A stretch of 64,000 bases of DNA from Aporhodopirellula aestuarii (GTDB lineage Bacteria; Planctomycetota; Planctomycetia; Pirellulales; Pirellulaceae): the NCBI RefSeq assembly GCF_023701485.1, contig NZ_JAMQBK010000024.1, forward strand, positions 62,001 to 126,000, given 5' to 3'. Below, one piece after another: positions 59,174 through 64,000 of the stretch. Every line of letters starts with the position of its first letter. Position 1 is the stretch's first letter. Position numbers and translations under genes: made by a program. The notes below the pieces were generated by a model that was given only the letters and a program-made list of their open reading frames with translations, ran no database searches and was not told the origin of the DNA.

Positions 59174-62100
59174 ATGACTGACAACGATGAAACCATTGAA
59201 TACGCAAAACGCTCGATCCTCGGCCGGCTGATCTGGTTCTGCTTGACCAACAAGCTCGTTGTCCTGTTGCTGGTCATTGCCACGCTAGGCTGGGGCGTCA
59301 TGGTCGCGCCGTTTGACTGGGACACCGGCGTGTTGCCTCGCGATCCCGTGCCGGTCGACGCGATTCCCGACATTGGCGAGAACCAACAAATTGTGTTCAC
59401 GCAGTGGATGGGTCGCAGCCCACAGGACGTCGAGGACCAGATCGGTTATCCGTTGACGGTTGCGCTGTTGGGCATTCCCGAAGTCAAGACGATCCGCAGC
59501 TATTCGATGTTCGGCTTCTCGTCGATTTACATCATCTTCGGCGAAGACGCAGACTTCTATTGGTCGCGAACGCGAGTGCTGGAAAAGCTGAACAGCTTGC
59601 CCGCCGGTACCTTGCCCGATGGCGTGCAACCGACTCTCGGACCCGACGCAACAGCATTGGGGCAAATTTATCTTTACACACTCGAAGGCCGTGATCCTGA
59701 TGGCAAGCCGACGGGTGGTTGGGACTTGCGAGAGCTGCGAACGATTCAGGACTACTACGTTCGCTACTCTTTGACTTCAGCGGAAGGGATCAGTGAAGTC
59801 GCGTCGATCGGCGGATTCGTTCAGGAATACCAAATCGACGTTGATCCCGATGCGATGCGGGCCGCTGGAGTGACGCTTGCGATGGTGTTCGAGTCGATCC
59901 GCATGACGAACGTTGATGTCGGTGCTCGGACGATCGAACTGAACAAGGCGGAATACGTCATCCGCGGTCTCGGCTTCATCGAGGATATCGAAGACATCGA
60001 GAAGACGGTCGTAAAAGTGACGGACAACGTGCCGATCACGGTGGCCGACGTAGCCAACGTTTCGCTTGGACCGGCATTACGGCGTGGTGCGCTCGACAAG
60101 GCCGGTGCGGAAGCCGTCGGCGGAGTCGCGGTGGTACGCTACGGATACAACCCGCTGGCAGCGATCAAGAACATCAAACAGCGTATCAAGGAAGTTTCGC
60201 CGGGTCTGCCGACGAAGGTGCTTGTCGATTACACAAAGACGTCGGCCGATGAAGTTGATCTCTACGCCGACCGGCATGACCTGGAACCGATCACGGGAGC
60301 GACGGCCAGTAGTGATGCTTGGGTGAAGCATCTTCGTGGCATGCCTCAAGAACAGTGGCCGACGTGGATCACGACCAGTCAAGTCGCGGTCGTGCCATTC
60401 TACGATCGCACGGGCTTGATTTATGAGACGCTGGGCACGTTGAACACCGCGCTGTTTGAAGAAATCCTCGTGACGATCATCGTGATCTTGGTGATGGTCA
60501 TCCACCTACGCAGTTCGTTCCTGATCAGCGCTTTATTGCCGCTGGCGGTGTTGATGTGCTTCATCGCCATGAAGACGTTTGGCGTGGACGCAAACATCGT
60601 GGCGTTGTCCGGCATCGCGATTGCGATCGGGACGATGGTCGATATGGGGATTATTCTCACCGAGAACATTCTCAAATACCTGGATGAAGCTGCGCCCGAA
60701 GACGACAAAATGACGGTGATCTTCAAGGCGGCTCACGAAGTCGCCGGTGCGGTGCTGACCGCCGTGACAACGACCGTGGTCAGTTTTCTGCCAGTATTCA
60801 CGATGATCGGTGCGGAAGGAAAGCTGTTTCGTCCGCTCGCATTCACCAAGACGTTTGCACTCGCGGCATCCGTCATTGTGGCGCTGACAATCATTCCGCC
60901 AGCCGCCCACGTGTTGATGGGCGGGCGCATTGAGTCAAAGAGTTTGCGTCGCGGGGCTTGGTTCGTGTTACTGATTCTCGGTATTGCGGCGTCGATGATG
61001 TTGACGTGGTGGGTCGGTGCAATCTTGATCGTGCTGTCCGCATACAAACTGTACGAAGAACGGATTCCTGAGCGTTACCACCGTTTCGGACCGTACGCGG
61101 CCAGTGCTGTCGCCGCTCTTGTCGTCGGCGTGTTACTGACGCAGGAGTGGTTGCCGCTGGGACCGCAGAAAGGTTTGCTGCTGAATCTCCTGTTCGTTGG
61201 CGGATTGATTGGTGGCATCCTCGGATTCTTTACCGTCTTTCAACGATTCCTGTACGAACCGATCCTGCGTTGGTGCCTGAATCACAAGCTCGCGTTTCTC
61301 TGCTTGCCAACTGCGATTCTGTTGTTCGGTGGATCGGCTTGGTTGGGTTTCGACAAGGTCTTCGGTTTCGTCCCCAAGACGCTCACGATGGTTGGCGTTT
61401 CTGATTCGACCGTTCGGGAGTCCGGTCCTTGGAGAACAGCAACCAACGTGCTACCGGGACTCGGCAAAGAATTCATGCCGCCGCTCGACGAAGGCTCGTT
61501 CCTCTACATGCCCACCACGATGCCGCACGCTTCGATCGGTGAAGCGATGGACGTGTTGCAGTTGCAGAACCAATTGCTCGTGTCGATCCCCGAAGTCGAA
61601 TCGGTCGTCGGCAAGATTGGTCGCGCCGACACTCCGCTTGATCCGGCACCCGTGTCGATGATCGAAACCTACATCACCTACAAGTCGGAATACAAAACCG
61701 ACGAAGACGGTCACCGGCTGAACTTCCGCTATGACACGGAAGCAAACGAGTATGTCCGCGACGACGACGGTGAGCTGATCCTTGATCCCACCGGTCGTCC
61801 GTTCCGGCAATGGCGAGACGAAATACGCACGCCTGACGACATTTGGCAAGCCATCACGACGGCGGCCCAGATTCCAGGCACGACGTCCGCTCCTAAGTTG
61901 CAACCGATCGCGGCTCGGATCGTGATGCTGCAGAGCGGCATGCGTGCTCCGATGGGAATGAAGGTCAAAGGCCCAGACCTGGAGACGATCGAGCGGGTTG
62001 CCTTGGAATTGGAATCGCTACTGAAGCAAATTCCAACGGTCCAATCTTCAGCCGTCATCGCTGATCGCATCGTCGGCAAGCCGTACTTGGAGATCGACAT

Positions 62101-63151
62101 CGACCGCGATGCGATCAAACGATACGGACTGCACATTCGCAGCGTGCAGGACGTGATCGAAGTCGCGATTGGCGGCCGGCAGATCACAACGACGGTTGAA
62201 GGTCGTGAGCGCTTCCCAGTGCGAGTTCGTTACGCCCGCGAACTGCGGGACGATCTCGAATCGCTCGAACGGATTCTAGTCCCAACGCCAACCGGGTCGC
62301 AAATCCCGCTCGGACAACTCGCCGACATTCGCTACACCCGAGGTCCGCAGGTCATCAAGAGCGAAGACACGTTCTTGCTGGGTTACGTGCTGTTCGACAA
62401 GAAGGCCGGCGAAGCGGAAGTCGACGTCGTCGAAGAGGCTCAGGCATTTTTGCAATCGAAAATCGACTCGGGCGAGTTCACGTTACCGGCCGGAGTGACG
62501 TACACGTTCGCGGGCAACTATGAGAATCAAATCCGATCGCAAAAAACGCTGGCAATCGTGTTGCCACTCGCACTCGGGATCATCTTCTTGATTCTGTACC
62601 TGCAATTCCAATCAGCCATCACAACATCGCTAGTCTTCAGTGGCATCCTGATCGCGTGGGCGGGCGGTTTCATCATGCTGTGGTTGTACGGGACCGAATG
62701 GTTCCTCGATTTCAGCTTACTCGGCACCAACATGCGTGAGCTGTTCCAAGTCAAAACGATCAACCTCAGTGTCGCCGTCTGGGTCGGCTTCTTGGCCCTG
62801 TTCGGCATCGCCAGCGACGATGGCGTCGTGATCGCGTCGTACCTTGACGAAAGCTTCCGCAAGGATCGCATCGAGAACGCCCAGCACGCTCGCGAAGCCA
62901 CCGTGACCGCCGGCATGAGACGCGTTCGCCCGTGCTTGATGACCACGGCGACGACAATCCTGGCATTGATTCCAATCCTGACATCGACCGGCCGTGGCAG
63001 CGACATCATGGTGCCGATGGCGATCCCCAGCTTCGGAGGCATGGTCATCGCAATCATCACGATGTTCATCGTGCCGGTTTTGTATTGCAGTGCGATGGAG
63101 TGGAAGTTGCGGCTGGGTATCCGAGACGAACGCTTTGCGAAGGACGCTTGA
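59174..63151 (+). CDS. cusA: CusA/CzcA heavy-metal efflux RND pump
   Basis: A 1325-residue inner-membrane RND pump of the heavy-metal (HME) class. RND landmarks include the N-terminal helix and 'DAIPDIGENQQIVFTQWMGR', the proton-relay TM4 'GIAIAIGTMVDMGIILTENI', and 'DEGSFLYMPTTMP'. A Met-rich segment 'MLQSGMRAPMGMKVKGPDLE' resembles the CusA Cu(I)/Ag(I) site region. An inserted block of about 140 residues with two or more extra membrane helices (about 600-700) and an insertion near 375-410 make it longer than the usual 1040-1050 residues. It follows cusB by 15 bases. Confidence 0.95.
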   Translation: MTDNDETIEYAKRSILGRLIWFCLTNKLVVLLLVIATLGWGVMVAPFDWDTGVLPRDPVPVDAIPDIGENQQIVFTQWMGRSPQDVEDQIGYPLTVALLGIPEVKTIRSYSMFGFSSIYIIFGEDADFYWSRTRVLEKLNSLPAGTLPDGVQPTLGPDATALGQIYLYTLEGRDPDGKPTGGWDLRELRTIQDYYVRYSLTSAEGISEVASIGGFVQEYQIDVDPDAMRAAGVTLAMVFESIRMTNVDVGARTIELNKAEYVIRGLGFIEDIEDIEKTVVKVTDNVPITVADVANVSLGPALRRGALDKAGAEAVGGVAVVRYGYNPLAAIKNIKQRIKEVSPGLPTKVLVDYTKTSADEVDLYADRHDLEPITGATASSDAWVKHLRGMPQEQWPTWITTSQVAVVPFYDRTGLIYETLGTLNTALFEEILVTIIVILVMVIHLRSSFLISALLPLAVLMCFIAMKTFGVDANIVALSGIAIAIGTMVDMGIILTENILKYLDEAAPEDDKMTVIFKAAHEVAGAVLTAVTTTVVSFLPVFTMIGAEGKLFRPLAFTKTFALAASVIVALTIIPPAAHVLMGGRIESKSLRRGAWFVLLILGIAASMMLTWWVGAILIVLSAYKLYEERIPERYHRFGPYAASAVAALVVGVLLTQEWLPLGPQKGLLLNLLFVGGLIGGILGFFTVFQRFLYEPILRWCLNHKLAFLCLPTAILLFGGSAWLGFDKVFGFVPKTLTMVGVSDSTVRESGPWRTATNVLPGLGKEFMPPLDEGSFLYMPTTMPHASIGEAMDVLQLQNQLLVSIPEVESVVGKIGRADTPLDPAPVSMIETYITYKSEYKTDEDGHRLNFRYDTEANEYVRDDDGELILDPTGRPFRQWRDEIRTPDDIWQAITTAAQIPGTTSAPKLQPIAARIVMLQSGMRAPMGMKVKGPDLETIERVALELESLLKQIPTVQSSAVIADRIVGKPYLEIDIDRDAIKRYGLHIRSVQDVIEVAIGGRQITTTVEGRERFPVRVRYARELRDDLESLERILVPTPTGSQIPLGQLADIRYTRGPQVIKSEDTFLLGYVLFDKKAGEAEVDVVEEAQAFLQSKIDSGEFTLPAGVTYTFAGNYENQIRSQKTLAIVLPLALGIIFLILYLQFQSAITTSLVFSGILIAWAGGFIMLWLYGTEWFLDFSLLGTNMRELFQVKTINLSVAVWVGFLALFGIASDDGVVIASYLDESFRKDRIENAQHAREATVTAGMRRVRPCLMTTATTILALIPILTSTGRGSDIMVPMAIPSFGGMVIAIITMFIVPVLYCSAMEWKLRLGIRDERFAKDA

Positions 63152-63352
63152 GGGAAGATGGGGAGTGAAGCTGGGTTAATCAGACTCCCAAGTGGGCGTG
63201 TTGGTATGCTAATCGCCTGTTTTGCGGCTGGCTATGCGAGAATGACAGGACAAAGCGGGCAGCATTTGCCGATAAACTGGACTGGACGCAAGCCTAGCTT
63301 TGGCCTACAATTTGGCTAATTAACTCTAAATTAAGAAACACCAACTGACACG

Positions 63353-63751
63353 ATGTTTCGGCTGCTTTTCCTATCGTTTATCGCACTGCGAGTTGTCGCG
63401 TGCCCGGTCTGTTGCCAGGGTGCGTTTGACAATCGTTTTGTAAGCGATGTGGCAGTTGTGCATCATTCTTGCGGTTGTTCTGGTGAACAGAACGCGACTT
63501 GCGATGACGATGGCGTTCCACCAGCGAAATCACCCTGTCCTTGCGAGACGGGATGCGACTGTCAAGTCACGCCTGAGCTGAGCCATCGGACGATTGTCGA
63601 ATTTCAGCTCGCCGTGGATCTCGCTCCGCTGAGTTTGGAGACGCTTGATCTCTCCGAGGTCTTGGTTTCTCGATTCGAGCATCAACCTCGTCCATTGGAT
63701 CTTTTGACGGGTCGCTCGGTGCGCGTTGCGCACTCTTCTTGGCTGCTCTAA
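63353..63751 (+). CDS. Cys-rich exported small protein
   Basis: A 132-residue protein starting MFRLLFLSFIALRVVACPVC. The hydrophobic N-terminus is a signal peptide. It has 13 cysteines in the first 70 residues (CPVCCQGA, CGCSG, CPCETGCDC), typical of metal binding, and a hydrophobic, poorly conserved end. It is the first gene after CusA, across a 200-base gap (63152-63352) holding no other gene. Probably an envelope metal-binding accessory of the efflux operon or of the gene that follows. Confidence 0.65.
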   Translation: MFRLLFLSFIALRVVACPVCCQGAFDNRFVSDVAVVHHSCGCSGEQNATCDDDGVPPAKSPCPCETGCDCQVTPELSHRTIVEFQLAVDLAPLSLETLDLSEVLVSRFEHQPRPLDLLTGRSVRVAHSSWLL

Positions 63752-63921
63752 GCCGCGAGTAGGTCTCTTCGTCTGCTGACCGGCGAACTCGGTTTGTAAT
63801 TCCGGCTACGGATTTGCTTGCTCGGATTCTAGCTTTTGGTTGGCGGCGATTCTGGTCGTTGTATGCGCTCGCGGTTGTTGCGTGCGCTGTTTAAACCGTC
63901 TTTAGCCAGCAAGGTTTTCCA

Positions 63922-64000
63922 ATGAGTCATCCGCTTGCCGATGCGCCGAGAAAAAGTCCTCTGCAAGAACCCGTGGAGCCGTCCGTCAATGGACACAAGG
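63922..64000 (+). CDS. Start of a gene, cut by the window edge
   Basis: ATG 63922 opens 26 codons (MSHPLADAPRKSPLQEPVEP) to the edge. The Pro-rich cytosolic start resembles planctomycete efflux adaptor or TolC-like proteins, but too little is visible to name it. The 170 bases upstream are non-coding. Confidence 0.45.
   Translation, partial: MSHPLADAPRKSPLQEPVEPSVNGHK

Overview
Kind of organism. The window looks like chromosome from a planctomycete of the Rhodopirellula/Pirellulaceae type. The clues are a giant CheB-CheR-PAS hybrid kinase, a DUF1569 protein, a membrane protein with the 'RFSVRTLL' block common in this phylum, serine-recombinase/DUF2924 operons, and a CusBA metal-efflux operon with many CCxGC metal-binding proteins. 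This is judged from protein character only; there is no rRNA or tRNA in the window.

Layout. (1) 1-24.9 kb is the late module of a tailed siphovirus-like prophage, nearly all on the minus strand. Read in transcription order it runs: small protein, large terminase, portal, fused prohead protease/major capsid protein, two DUF2190 decoration proteins, a lipoprotein with a papain-like triad, two membrane proteins, connector, tail terminator, gp10-like protein, tail tube, tail chaperone (apparently frameshifted), tape measure, and tail-tip proteins including one with about 330 residues of Ser/Asp repeats. The order is broken twice by cargo: a 6 kb two-gene cassette (MerR-like protein plus a 1652-residue hybrid sensor) between terminase and portal, bracketed by 40 bp inverted repeats, and a DUF1569 gene on the opposite strand between head and tail genes. 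(2) 25-29.3 kb is a plus-strand array of small genes (an amidoligase-like protein, a HARE-HTH protein, a DUF4314 protein, several unknowns). Four copies of a 37 bp element each precede a gene and probably act as a repeated promoter. (3) 29.3-40 kb holds DNA metabolism, mostly minus: ParB-methyltransferase fusion, P-loop/zeta-like kinase with a NADAR protein, primase-polymerase/helicase, DEAH helicase, RusA resolvase, DUF669 protein, Sak4-like ATPase and a sigma-like factor. (4) 40-43.4 kb holds an unknown membrane protein and an overlapping pair of unrecognised genes. (5) 43.5-53.7 kb has two related serine-recombinase operons in opposite orientation, flanking an antiporter, a secreted protein and a dead cupin gene. 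(6) 53.7-64 kb is a metal-resistance island: two periplasmic CCxGC proteins, a methyltransferase, an orphan zinc-finger anti-sigma-like protein, CusB, CusA, a Cys-rich exported protein and the start of another gene.

How it fits together. The phage part has packaging, capsid, tail, replication and recombination functions but no recognisable holin, tail fibre or tyrosine integrase in view. The serine recombinases may be the mobility function of this element or of neighbouring islands. The sigma-like factor and the four-copy element suggest a self-contained early expression circuit. A second repeated motif (about 16.52, 39.34, 43.44 and 46.36 kb) lies just upstream of the first gene of four minus-strand transcription units and links prophage and recombinase blocks.
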